Positions 1-10,185 of a stretch of 64,000 nucleotides of DNA are shown here, one piece after another (the stretch's first letter is position 1; each line of letters starts with the position of its first letter). The DNA comes from Eutypella sp. D-1. Lineage: Eukaryota; Ascomycota; Sordariomycetes; Xylariales; Diatrypaceae. The position numbers and the translations under genes are program-made. The stretch covers positions 372,001 to 436,000 of the forward strand of contig JAJTTP010000013.1 in assembly GCA_023313575.1 (NCBI GenBank), in the 5' to 3' direction. Below the pieces are notes generated by a model. It ran no database searches. It worked only from the letters and a program-made list of their open reading frames with translations, and had not been told where the DNA came from.

Positions 1-1
1 C

Positions 2-2458
2 ACTACCCTGACCAGCCAGTTCCTCGGTCATCTTAAACTGGATATGTTGCGCACAAAGTATCAGGAGGACCTGGATGAGGAGAGCCACGGGTTGCTCCGG
101 ATTATAATCGACAACGCCAACCAGTATGACAAACAACAGCCTCCTCCAGAAGCACAATCGCAGCAGCCTGCCGAAACACAAGGGGCCAAGAAAACGCTCA
201 AGGGCCCGAGCTCCACGGTTACGCCCGCCTCAACCAAGTCGCAGCCGGTAAAGAAGGAACCGAACCAGAAGAACGCCGCACCCGATGTCAAGAAAATACA
301 GCCTATCAAGTATGCTGGTCTGGAGTCTGCAAGGAAGGTGAGCAACGGTACCGCCGCCAAGAGAACGCGGGATGATGATGTCGATACACGGTCGTCGAAG
401 AAGATAGCCGTCGAGAACACATCAGGAGCACCCTCAGCTAGTAAACAAACTTCGAATGCTGCTACGCCCTCCACATCTACTACTACACAATCGACGCCCG
501 CAGTAGTCTCACAACGGCCTAAACCCTCTGCATCCATTCTTCCTGGCAAGTCGCGGTCTACGACGAAGCCTGTCGCTCGAAAGGCGGAGCCGCCGAAACA
601 AGAGACCCAGAAGTCTCTCTTTGGAAGCCTCCTCGAGGACATTGCCAAACCCAAGGAGACGCCGAAGCCGCGTGGAGAAACGCAGGGACCGCCTGAGACC
701 GCTGAAGAAAAAGCGCGCAGACTCCGCAAGGAGAGTCGTAGGGGTAAGAAGGTTACTTGGGCCCCAGAAGATCAACTTGTGCAATATCGCTTCTTCGAGC
801 ACGACCCCGCCGAGGACGAGGGTCGCGCTAGTAGCCAGCTTCGAGACGCGCGCGATAACCGGTCCGAGGGGCAGATGCTGAAGTCGGTAATGCAAGGCAA
901 GAAAGAAAAAGAAGATGGTGAAGAGTCAGACGAGGACGAGGATGAAATGCGGGAGATTCGTATCAAAGATCTTGGTGCGCCAAAGGAATCTCATCGTGCC
1001 TTCCCCGACAACCTCGAACGTCGCGGGGGCAACCGCCACGCCAAAACGGACCAGCAGAAATTCATGAGTGACTATGAGTCCCGCGAACTAATGAGCATAT
1101 ATACCACAATGTCCGACCTACCTGATAGCCCGCGGGAACCTTCCCAGAAGGTACTCGCGGAGCCGATAACCCGCCCCTCCGTCTGCCCCGCACCGAATGG
1201 CCCGAAGGCGCAAGAAACCTACCGGCGCGTAATCGAATCGCGTCAATTCAACTATCGTACTGCAACGCAACAGGCAATTTTCAGACTACCCCCCATATCA
1301 AACTTACAAACATCCACGCAAGAAACTAGCTCGGTTCATGCTACGCTTCCACACGCCGCCTCTCAAAATAGATCGGAACCACGCATGATGACACAGGAAG
1401 AGCGAGATGCGGAGGTCCTAGCCCTCTTGGCGTTTAAGAAGCTCGCTCAGTGGATTGATCCTGACCCCTTTGATGCTGCTCGACCCAAGACACACCGCCG
1501 CCATGATTACGTGGACCCCAAAACACAAGCTGCCGCGGACGCCATCGAGACAGTGGCGGAGCAGCTGAAGGGCAAGCCCTTCCCTCCCACAGAACCCCCT
1601 AACTGGCTGCAAGATGATCCTTCGCGCGTGAAGGAGTGGTGGACGGGCCACAATGCCAATGCTGCGAAGATGCTCGGCGCGGGTGCGGCAGCCGGTGCTG
1701 TTGCGTATCCTACAAACCTAACAGCCGCTCAGCAAGCTCCGCAACCGCAGCCGCAGCCACAGCCGCAGCAAAGCGCGACTATGGATATCACATCTCTACT
1801 GCAGCAGGTGCAAGCAATCCAAGCAACCCAATCACCTCAGTTGAGCGTGCCTAGCCAGCAACAACAACCGACTGTGCAACCCCAGGCATCTGGAACGACT
1901 GATATTCAGGCCCTGCTGCGAACACTAAGCCAGACGGCACAGCCTACCCAGACTCAACCCCAGCCTCAAGCCCAAGCTCCCACCGACGCGAACGCTGCAG
2001 CAAATGCCGCGGCATGGATGGCCTACTTCGCACAGATGCAGCAACCTAACGCCGCCTACCAGCAACAACAGCAGCAAACGACCTCATCTGATTACAATGC
2101 CGACGCCAACGCCGCTCAGTGGGCCGCATACTACCAACAGCAACAAAACCAGGGACAGCAAGGTCAGAACCAGAGCCAAGGGCAAGGGCAAGCTGAGAAT
2201 CAAACCTCGTACGGGCAGGAGCGACAACAAAATGACAGCAATGACGCGAACGGCCGACGGGACCGGGACCGTCGTGCTAACAATAATGGCAGCCGGCCGC
2301 ACGGTAACAACCGCGGCGCTGACAGAGATGGTCGTGCCATCAACCGCAGCCTCATCGGCACGAAGCCCTGCACGTTTTGGGCCAAGAACCAGTGCACCAA
2401 GGGCGACAAGTGTACCTTTCGCCATGACCCTGCAGACCTGGTCACGGCTAATTATTAG
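2..2458 (+). CDS. PNUTS-like PP1 regulatory subunit with CCCH zinc finger (5' partial)
   Basis: The reading frame is open to the left edge (from base 2), so the true start lies outside the window; the first internal Met is at 44. From that Met there are 804 residues and no intron is needed. At residues 235-239 sits KKVTW, an RVxF-type PP1 docking motif followed by an acidic FEHDP segment, as in PNUTS (PPP1R10). Residues 530-760 are Gln/Ala/Asn-rich low complexity. A CCCH finger (C776-x7-C784-x5-C790-x3-H794) is at the extreme C-terminus. In PNUTS the order is a TFIIS N-terminal (LW) domain, an RVxF motif and a CCCH finger; the LW domain would lie off the window, and the first visible helical residues could be its end. 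Inferred role: nuclear scaffold bringing PP1 to RNA polymerase II and mRNA 3'-end factors. The stop TAG is at 2456-2458. An unrelated CCCH RNA-binding protein is the alternative. Confidence 0.75.
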   Translation, partial: TTLTSQFLGHLKLDMLRTKYQEDLDEESHGLLRIIIDNANQYDKQQPPPEAQSQQPAETQGAKKTLKGPSSTVTPASTKSQPVKKEPNQKNAAPDVKKIQPIKYAGLESARKVSNGTAAKRTRDDDVDTRSSKKIAVENTSGAPSASKQTSNAATPSTSTTTQSTPAVVSQRPKPSASILPGKSRSTTKPVARKAEPPKQETQKSLFGSLLEDIAKPKETPKPRGETQGPPETAEEKARRLRKESRRGKKVTWAPEDQLVQYRFFEHDPAEDEGRASSQLRDARDNRSEGQMLKSVMQGKKEKEDGEESDEDEDEMREIRIKDLGAPKESHRAFPDNLERRGGNRHAKTDQQKFMSDYESRELMSIYTTMSDLPDSPREPSQKVLAEPITRPSVCPAPNGPKAQETYRRVIESRQFNYRTATQQAIFRLPPISNLQTSTQETSSVHATLPHAASQNRSEPRMMTQEERDAEVLALLAFKKLAQWIDPDPFDAARPKTHRRHDYVDPKTQAAADAIETVAEQLKGKPFPPTEPPNWLQDDPSRVKEWWTGHNANAAKMLGAGAAAGAVAYPTNLTAAQQAPQPQPQPQPQQSATMDITSLLQQVQAIQATQSPQLSVPSQQQQPTVQPQASGTTDIQALLRTLSQTAQPTQTQPQPQAQAPTDANAAANAAAWMAYFAQMQQPNAAYQQQQQQTTSSDYNADANAAQWAAYYQQQQNQGQQGQNQSQGQGQAENQTSYGQERQQNDSNDANGRRDRDRRANNNGSRPHGNNRGADRDGRAINRSLIGTKPCTFWAKNQCTKGDKCTFRHDPADLVTANY

Positions 2459-4197
2459 GCTGCCTGACTGTATGGTTGTGGTGATACACTACAACATCAA
2501 TCTCCTTAGTGCACAGTCTCTGGTCTTTTGGTGTTCACCTTTTAGCTCACAGAAGGCTTAAGCTATCCTTCGCCCTTGCCAGAAGCTTAGCTTTTCGCAC
2601 CAAGCCACGTCGAGGAACTTGTACTCAATCTGTCTTCGGGCCATCTTTCCGATGAGGAACTATTGTCTTGCTAGGCATCGAATCTTCGATGCCATCTACG
2701 GATCGATCTGGCATACTATAGCCACTGTCAACGGATGATGAATTGCATAATTGTCGGCGAATATTGTTGGGAAATGTCGCCTTGTATCGCGCTCATCTAT
2801 AACGTCCTTTTTGTACTTTCGGATTTATTTTACCCCTTGTCTCTTTACTATCTATCTCCTCGGTTTGAGAACCACTCACTCACGGCCGGCTTCATTGAAG
2901 AACTAGACAGATGTACGTTCAAAAACAACATTGCATGGCACACAGGCACGGGGCGGCATGGCATTGCGAGTGTCTTTTTTTTTTCTTTTTGGTAATTTGT
3001 TCAGATCAGATGACGCACCACAACACACCATACACGCGCGGTGAAGGTTTCAACTTTCCACATCCGCGGTATCTGTTTCCATATGTACGGTACGGAGATT
3101 TCCAATACGGCAGGATCGACCTTATTATACCGCTTTTTTGTTTTTTCTCGAATTGTCCGAGAAAACCCCCTATTTTCGCTCATCGCCGCGGAGGTGTGTG
3201 GGAGCTAGGTTCTTAAAAAGTGTCGGATATCATACAAACACGTCCCAGCTATAACAATTGGCTGGCTGGGTGGCTGGCTGGCTCGCATCTCGCGATTACC
3301 TTATCGTATAGGAGGTTTTTTAAGACATAACCCAGCGTAGAATATGGCTGTTCATCATTTATCGCTTCTACTATTGTCGCGCCAGTAATGGATATGTTGC
3401 GGACGTGTCCGTATCTACTGGCTAGGGCCTACGACACTTGCACCACTTGTATTGTCCTGCAACAGCGACTGCGCCGCTTTATATGAGGGGGAACTAGATG
3501 GTTTCTATTTTTTCAATGTACGACTAAGATCCAATGGAAGGGTGGAAAGAAAAGCAAAAAAGGGATTGGGAAGACGAGGTCATTGGCAGAGCGGCAGGGA
3601 GAAGTTAAAAAGAGGGAGGGAGAGGGGGGGTAGGCGGTCCACACCACGTATACAACATTCCGCTTCAAGGGGTCGAGTCGGGGGATAGTTTCGAACCCCC
3701 GGACGCATGGATGGGGTGGGTTTGGGACTTATCAATCAGTCAAGCAATAATCAATGAATCGTTCCAAGAAGGGGTTTTTTTCTTTCTTACGTGATGATGG
3801 TGAATTATGCCGCTTGTGCCTTGTTTGTTTTGCTGAGTAGATGTGCTTTAAGCGTAGACCTGCAAGCGCAGCGGGTACCGTCTTGAATGAGAATCGAGTA
3901 GACGCTGTGTTATGGCTGGAAATATTACACGGACTGGTCATATATTCGATATTTATGTCCGTCTTGTGCTGTACACGTAACTGGTAACCAGGCAGACCTA
4001 GCCATGTAGGCCTCGCTCACCAACCACCTCTCATCAACCAACCGCCATCGCCTCCCATCTCTGCCGGCGACCGACCGTCCACATGTCCTGCGGCTACCAA
4101 TATCTACACACATACCGACGAGATGTAATAAACCACACCCCGCAGTCACCTATTAAACAAAGCCCCCGACCAGAAAAAGACCTCATCAATCACTCAA
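2459..4197. other. Convergent intergenic region, no gene seen
   Basis: This is 1.7 kb between two converging genes, so it should hold both 3' UTRs. Only short unsupported open frames occur. It contains a TGGC-rich tract near 3260-3290, a purine-rich AG/GA stretch at about 3540-3640, and a GGGGG/CCCCC hairpin at 3680-3700 whose loop resembles a tRNA T-loop but has no tRNA around it. Confidence 0.6.
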
Positions 4198-5732
4198 TTA
4201 ATCGAGCCCCATCCGGTCCTCGATCACACGCACGATCTCAGTCCATTCGCACATACCGCCTACAAGCACGGGTGCGGATGGAAAACCGTCAGCTTTTCGT
4301 GATTTCACCTGTGTATAGACTGAGGCGCGTAGGAATGTGTAGATGTAGGAGAGTACAGTGTAAGTGTAAGTGTAAGTGTAGTGCAGTATGGAGCTGAGCT
4401 CGTTCTGACTTACCGTCACCGCGGTCGCCGCAGGCCAGGACTTTGCTCTGCGGCTGCAGGACCTCGAACCAGCCGTCGCCGGTCTCGTCGTCATCGTCAT
4501 CGTCGTCTACTTCTTCATCCTCCTCCTCGATGTAGGCGTCATAGTCTTGGCGGCGGGGGTGATCCGGTTGGATCTCCGGTTCTTGTCGGGACGGCCTCGT
4601 CGTGTTGCCCTGGCTGTTGTCATTGCCTCTGCCCTTGGCCTTAGCCTTGCTCCTGCCGCCTTTGTTGCCCACGCCCCATTCTTCCTCCAGGACGCGGATT
4701 TGCTTCGCCGTGATCTGTTGAGGTGTTTAGTATTGACTGTGTTCAACTTTCGGTCATTATCGGGGGCGTATATGGGATACCCCACCATTAAAAAAAGGGG
4801 AAGGGGGCGAAAAGACAGCAACTCACCGGATGCCTCCACATAGCGACGTTCATGGCGGGCGCAACAACGATGCGCTTCTTCCTCGTCCTCCTAGGTCTGG
4901 CACCACTACCACCAGCCGCCTCTCCGGGGACAGAGACACCGTCACCAGCGGTGGCGACGTCGCCGCGGAGGGCAAGGACGTCGGAGTCGAGCTCGCCGCG
5001 CGCGTCCCACGCCCGCACGACGCTCGTCAGGATGCCGTCGGCCATGCCGCCGACGATCTTGGCCAGTGTATTGGCGCCCAGCGGCGCGATCACGAGGATG
5101 TCGGCCCATCTGCGTATATGTGTGCGGGGGGTTTTCAATCCCCCCTTGCTCGTCAGGTCTCTACGTTCACGCCCATGCTATTCTTTCCGCGACGGATAAA
5201 AAAAAGGGGGTAAAGACAAAAAAGTCGAAAGCAGAGTAAAGAAAAGGCAACAGAAAAAGGCCGAACTCACCGTCGCAGCTCGATATGCAGGATAGCATTC
5301 CCGCGGACCCAGGGCTCCCGCCACTCGTCGGAATCGCCGTAGACGTCGTCGACGTTGGGCATGGCGGCGATGGAGGTGACGGAGGGCTGTTCTTCGGCTT
5401 GGCCTGCGAGGAAGCGGGCCGCGCTCGGGGTAAGCAGAACCCGGATAGACAAGTTGCTGTGCTTAGAGAGGGCCTGGATGATGTTGGGGATCTTGATACT
5501 GGATACCATATCATTTGTCAATTTTTGATCCCATGCCTGCAAAATACATAGACCAGGTCAGGTGTATCACGCACTGTTATAAGGTGTTAGCGGGATACAA
5601 ATGCTTCATGGGACGGGTTGTAGGGGTACTCACCGTTGCTACCGAGCCTGAGGCGGCAAGTAGGAGATGCTTCTTCCCATCATTGAGGGAGGCCGTCAGC
5701 TCTGATATAGGAGGGGCGAGGTCTGTGGCCAT
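4198..5732 (-). CDS. PPCDC: Phosphopantothenoylcysteine decarboxylase (HFCD flavoprotein)
   Basis: Exons on the minus strand are 5732-5634, 5536-5271, 5109-4827, 4714-4414 and 4259-4198, giving 336 aa; all phases close. The enzyme decarboxylates 4'-phosphopantothenoylcysteine with FMN in coenzyme A synthesis. Family marks are present: GSVAT near residue 29, the HIELRRWAD block with the expected catalytic His117, IAPLGANTLAKI, PAMNVAMW at 206-213, and LACGDRGDG with the expected catalytic Cys311. Two low-complexity insertions stand out: an Ala/Gly/Arg-rich one at about 158-200, and a basic-then-acidic one at about 235-298 with seven consecutive Asp, unlike compact plant or animal PPCDC. Yeast relatives (Hal3/Vhs3/Cab3) also carry acidic extensions. 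About 13 residues intervene between GSVAT and IKIPNI, right at the exon 2 start, so that junction is the least certain. It faces GRX5 across a shared upstream region. Confidence 0.88.
4260..4413 (-). repeat. Short tandem repeat inside last PPCDC intron
   Basis: The 154-bp last intron of the PPCDC gene contains a small hexanucleotide array (GTAAGT units on the + strand, about 4360-4380). It is the longest intron of the gene; the others are 97-161 bp or similar. No coding potential is seen. Confidence 0.6.
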
Positions 5733-6299
5733 AGTTGGATTTTATCCTCGTCCTCGGTGTTTCTTTCAGTCCCTACTGATCTTAGTATTTAATAATCGTC
5801 CATATACTTGATAGTACTGCGACTCCTTTATCACATGATTATTTATTTGTTGTCGACATGGAAATCATTAGTCATCGTCATCGCTGCTGGCTTGCTAGGT
5901 GGGCGTCTGGTAAATTGGCGGGGTATTCTGAGGAATGCGCTCGAATGCTGATTGGATAGAAGAAAGTCGTGAGCCACTTGTGGCGGGCAGCTATAGCGCC
6001 CTTTGACCCCCCCATTACACACTCATCAGGCCTTACGGGCCCACTAAATGCCACTAAACATCACCTACAAGAACTTACATCATCGGCCCATTCGTCCATT
6101 CGCCAATTCGCCATTCCGCTTCGGCCCATTAAAAATCACTTTTCTCCTACAACATCCTCAACTTGCCTTCCATACCTTCCCCGTGGACCTTACCCGCGGA
6201 CCTTACATAGTAGCTTTAGTACCTAACTCACACTGGTCATCGTTATCGTGCCAGCAGAAGCAGAATATTTCTCACTGGGACCATCACACATCACACATT
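5733..6299. promoter_or_regulatory. Divergent promoter region of PPCDC and GRX5
   Basis: This 567-bp gap separates the start codons of two divergently transcribed genes, so it must hold both 5' UTRs and promoters. Pyrimidine-rich stretches lie before the GRX5 start. No clear TATA box or known operator was recognised. Confidence 0.6.
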
Positions 6300-6917
6300 A
6301 TGTTCTCAACAAGGACATTAAGTGCTGTACGTCGTTCCCAACCCTTACCTAGTTAGCTATAGGTAGATACGTCGATATCGAACAGAAACAAATATAAAAA
6401 AGATTAAAAAATAAAATAAAAAATAAAAATACTAACCCGATATATACCACAGACCTTTCGGCAGGTGGCCACCAGGACTCCCCTAACACGGCACACGAAG
6501 CCCCTCGCCCGGCCATCTCCCCTCCTCAGTTCCTTCCAGCGGCGACTTCTCTCGGACCAGACGCGGCAGGCCATCGAGAAGGCCGTGGCCTCCGCGCCCG
6601 TGGTTCTCTTCATGAAGGGCACGCCCGAGTCGCCGCAGTGCGGGTTCTCGCGGGCCAGCATTCAGATTCTCGGCCTGCAGGGCGTCGACCCGGCCAAGTT
6701 CGCCGCCTTCAACGTCCTCGAGGACCCCGACCTGCGCCAGGGCATCAAGGAGTTCTCCGACTGGCCCACCATCCCCCAGCTCTACCTCGACCGCGAGTTC
6801 GTCGGCGGTTGCGATATCCTCGTCTCCATGCACCAGGACGGCAGCCTTGCCAAGACCCTCGAGGAGAAGGGCGTCCTCGCACCGCTCGAGGCGCCGAATG
6901 AGGGCGAGTCCAAGTAG
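6300..6917 (+). CDS. GRX5: Mitochondrial monothiol glutaredoxin Grx5
   Basis: Two exons, 6300-6326 and 6453-6917, are joined by a 126-bp intron with a CTAAC branch site, giving 163 aa. The ATG at 6300 was chosen because it supplies an in-frame exon ending at a GTACGT donor; exon 2 alone has no suitable upstream ATG. Residues 1-40 are rich in Arg, Ser and Thr and poor in acids, like a mitochondrial presequence. The body has the monothiol active site CGFS (Cys72), preceded by FMKGTPESPQ, then the WPTIPQLY cis-Pro segment and the GGCDI glutathione-binding loop, all diagnostic of the CGFS class. The family binds a glutathione-ligated [2Fe-2S] cluster and passes it from the ISC scaffold to acceptors. 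It is divergent from PPCDC and converges on the downstream gene. Identity is very secure. Confidence 0.95.
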
Positions 6918-7335
6918 AGGGGAAAATAAGGGGAAAGGAGGGAAAGGAGAGACAAAAAGAAAAAAAGAAAACAGCTGGATCTGAGTTAGTATGGGAAGGA
7001 AACCCGCTGTGTATATGCTTATACGATGACGGTACGGACTCAGTAGGACTAAATGGTCCGATACTCCAGCGTTGTGTATATTATTATTACTGTCATGGTC
7101 ATGACTTGGAAATGCAGGCAGCAAACTGCCATAGCCGGCTATTTATGACAATAGAAAAAGACCTAACAATTCCCGACTCAAGAAGGTACCACACGGTAAC
7201 ATTCCCGTTTATATAAGTGATCAGTAATATTTAGAAAGGGTCTCTCTTCGCAAGTATGCTGCTAGGTGTACATCTAATCCAAAAAAAAAAAAAACATCTT
7301 ACTCTGTTACAAACAAACCCAACCCCGCAACCATT
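6918..7335. other. Convergent 3' region between GRX5 and GGT
   Basis: About 0.4 kb between two stop codons, presumably overlapping 3' UTRs. It contains A-rich and T-rich stretches, including an A run at about 7280-7294. No gene is seen. Confidence 0.55.
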
Positions 7336-9518
7336 TCACAATGGATACGCCGCGCCATCGCCCCGCATATCACTACCGGCAGACCAGACGCCGATCTTCT
7401 CGACGGGGTCGACGGTGCGCCGGATGATCTGGCCGCGACCGAACAGGTCCCTGCGCCAGCCACTAACAACCTCGACCTTGTGCCCGAGCGCGCGGAGGCC
7501 CTCGACCGTCTCCCCCGGTAGCCCTTGCTCGCAATACACCGTAAGATCAAAAATCTCCTTCTTGTCGTCGCGGGCGTCGCCCTTGCCCTCAGCCGGCATG
7601 CCGTTGCCGATGCACACGCGCGGCGCGTCGAGCGCCTGCTGCGGCGACAGCCCGCCCACCACCTGGCCGAGCAAAACCTGCACGTGACCCTGCGGCTGCA
7701 TGAAGCCGCCCATGACGCCGAAGACACTATGCAGGGTCGAGGAGCCCGCGCCGTCGAGCCCGAACGCCGTCACCGCCGCGGGGATGATGGTGTGGTAGGG
7801 CCGCTTGCGCGGCGCCAGCACGTTCGGGTGGGTCCGGTCCAGCGAGAAGTTGGCCGCGCGGTTCTGCAGCGTGAACCCGCAACCCTTGGGTACGATGCAC
7901 GTCCCGAAGCCGCCGTAGTTGCTGTTAATGAAGCTGACGGCGTTGCCCTCCGCGTCCGACACCGCGAAGTACACTGTATCGCTACTCTGCAGGGCGGGGG
8001 ATCCGTGGGCCGGGATCCCGGACCCGCCCTCGCCCGCGGCCGCGCGGGCGGGGTCGAACAGCTTCGCGCGCTCCGCGAGGTACGCCTCCGATACCAGCGA
8101 CGCCGTCGGCACCTGGACGACGTTGGGGTCGGTGACGAACCACGCGGCGTCGGCGAACGCGAGGCGCAGCGCCTCGACGATCGCGTGCAGGTACGGTGCC
8201 GTATTGAAGTCCGCGGGTCCGAACCGCGGGATCTTCCCCGCCTTCTCGAGCTCCTGCACGATCCCCAGCGCCATAAGCGCCACGATGCCCTGTCCGTTCG
8301 GCGGGTGCTCCCAGAGCTCGAGACCGACGTCGGCGTCGCTGTCCTTGCTGTCTCCCCTGACCGCACTACCCCGCACCGCCTCCGCGGCCCCGAGGCCCCG
8401 GAGCTTGAGGCTGATGGGGTCGACGGGCTCGCTGCCCGCCTCCAGGTGATGGCGGAGGTCGTCGAGGTCGAGGTGGCCGCCGAGGTCGCGCACCACGCGC
8501 ACTAGCTCCTCCGCCACCCGCCCCGTGTAGAACCCCTTCTTGCCCTCCGCCCCGAGCGTCCGGAACGTCCGCGCCAGATCCGGGTTCCGCATGATCTCCC
8601 CCGCCCGCGGCGCCCGCACCCCGCCCTCCGCCGACGCGTCCTTCTTCAGCATCTCCGCCCCGTTCGGCGACGCCTCGCGGATCTGCCGCTCCGAAGAATT
8701 CCACTAGACCGCGTCGCGCGCGCGCAGATCAGCCAAATTCGTCCAAACACGAAGGTAAGGTTGAGGGAGGGGGAGGGGGTGACAAAAATAAACTCACGTA
8801 GTGCGCAGTAAGTTCAGAGACAGGAAACCCCTTCTCGCCAAGCTCGGCAGCAGGGGCGAGGATCCGATCGAGGCCGAGCTTGCCACTACCAAAGCGCTCA
8901 ACGGCATCGCACCAGCCGGCAGCGGCGCCGGGGACGGAGACGGCGTGAACGCTAGCCATGGGGATCTTGCCGTCGGCGCCTTGCGGGTCGAGGCCGAGGG
9001 ACGCGCGCACCGTCTCCAGCGTGCACGCCGCGCCCGCCCGCCCGGACCCGTTCAGCGCCGACACTTTCCCCGTCTTCGCTTCGTAGTACAGGCAGAACAT
9101 GTCCCCGCCGATGCCCGTGCTGCAAGGCTCCGTCATGTTCAGGCCCGCGGCTGTTCATTGCAAGACGACCAAACGCGCCGGCGCGTTTGTTCTTCTCGTC
9201 AGTCTAAACCTGTACGAAATAAACTGCCGTTTCCAGGCCGGGGCATCGCCCGGGACGGGATTGGACTTGTGACTTACCCACTGCCACAGCCGCATCCTAT
9301 GCCCTTTGTAAGCAAACTGTATCACAGCATCGGGGGGAGGGAGAACTTACGACGCAGTTCCCGCCCGCCTCCAGCACCTCGATACCGCACTTGGCCGCCA
9401 GCGGCTGCGTGCACGCGACGATGCCCCGGGTGCTGTGGACAACGCTGCGGCGACTGGGGAACTTGGCCAGCTCGCGCGAGGGCGGCGGGAAGACCGAGTC
9501 GGAGACAGCGAGCGGCAT
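7336..9518 (-). CDS. Gamma-glutamyltransferase-family protein (intracellular type)
   Basis: Minus-strand exons are 9518-9351, 9296-9278 (a 19-bp micro-exon), 9150-8798 and 8703-7336, giving 635 aa with all phases closing. The micro-exon supplies the conserved DAAVAV segment, which supports it. Family marks: STRGIVA near residue 30, the EAGGN-DAAVAVAAGLN stretch, EPCSTGIGGDMF, the DTVYFAVSDAEGNAVSFI block whose Thr423 is the expected autoprocessing nucleophile, the GGFG oxyanion region and FGVMGGFMQPQGH. Processing would give about 422- and 213-residue subunits. No signal peptide or membrane anchor is visible at the N-terminus, unlike secreted or periplasmic GGT, and the match is closer to the bacterial YwrD-like branch. 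Likely role: hydrolysis or transfer of gamma-glutamyl groups from glutathione or related amides; the actual substrate is not deducible. Exons are strikingly GC-rich. Confidence 0.88.
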
Positions 9519-10185
9519 TTTCTTTTTTATTTGCTTCAGCTTTCGACACTATGTTGTAAATGAACTGGGATCACCAGCAATGTAAGGAGGTCGTTCCCGG
9601 AGGAGTCCACGGGTATGGATGTGGTTGTTTGTCGAGTGGTAGCAGAGCGGACGGAAAAGGGGGGAGCGAAGGGGTGGGGGCGGGGGGTTTATAGCGCAGG
9701 ATAGCTCAGCGGCCGATAGGTTAATATTGGTGCAGATAGATCTGATCGGCAAATTGACAATTTCAGCTCACAGAATTTACTTTGACCTAGGTCCAGTCGG
9801 ATTGCAGTCAATTAAGGCAACATATTTCTAGGCCCTTACGTCAAGGGGTTAGACATGGGGAGAATAGCGATGGTGCCTCCCCTATGGCGGGGGAGAAGAC
9901 CCCCCGCGGGGTTATTCGGCAAGTCTATATCCAGTTGCTATTACGTTTGACCCACTTAGGCCGGCTGCCCACTCCACCGGTCGGAGGGGAACCGGCGGAG
10001 CTAAGCCCATCGCGGAAAAGGGGTTGCGGGTTGCGGCATCTCACTCCTCGGCCGAAAGGGAGGTAGGATCGCAACAAACGCTGTACGTTAATGGCCTCTA
10101 TAGGTTTGGACTTTTGGGCAGAACTGAATGTAGGTGGTCACATTAGAATGTGATACGCACCTGTGAAATTTGTATTTAGAAGAAT
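9519..10185. other. Intergenic: GGT upstream region and 3' end of STAND-like gene
   Basis: This 667-bp stretch holds the GGT promoter on its left. A G-rich tract at about 9655-9690 and a CCCCGCGGGG palindrome near 9902 are the only notable motifs. One 60-codon open frame at 9884-10066 lacks support and is not annotated as a gene. Confidence 0.5.

Noticed and set aside
2..2458. Long minus-strand frames opposite the PNUTS-like gene
   Set aside because: They are shadows of the coding strand and match no family.
3674..3703. tRNA-like B-box (TTTCGAACCCCC) in the intergenic region
   Set aside because: The GGGGG/CCCCC stem has an 11-base loop and no acceptor, D or anticodon arm can be built around it.
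7525..8505. 326-codon plus-strand open frame opposite the GGT gene
   Set aside because: It is a shadow frame on the GC-rich antisense strand of a clearly conserved enzyme; no family features and no start context.
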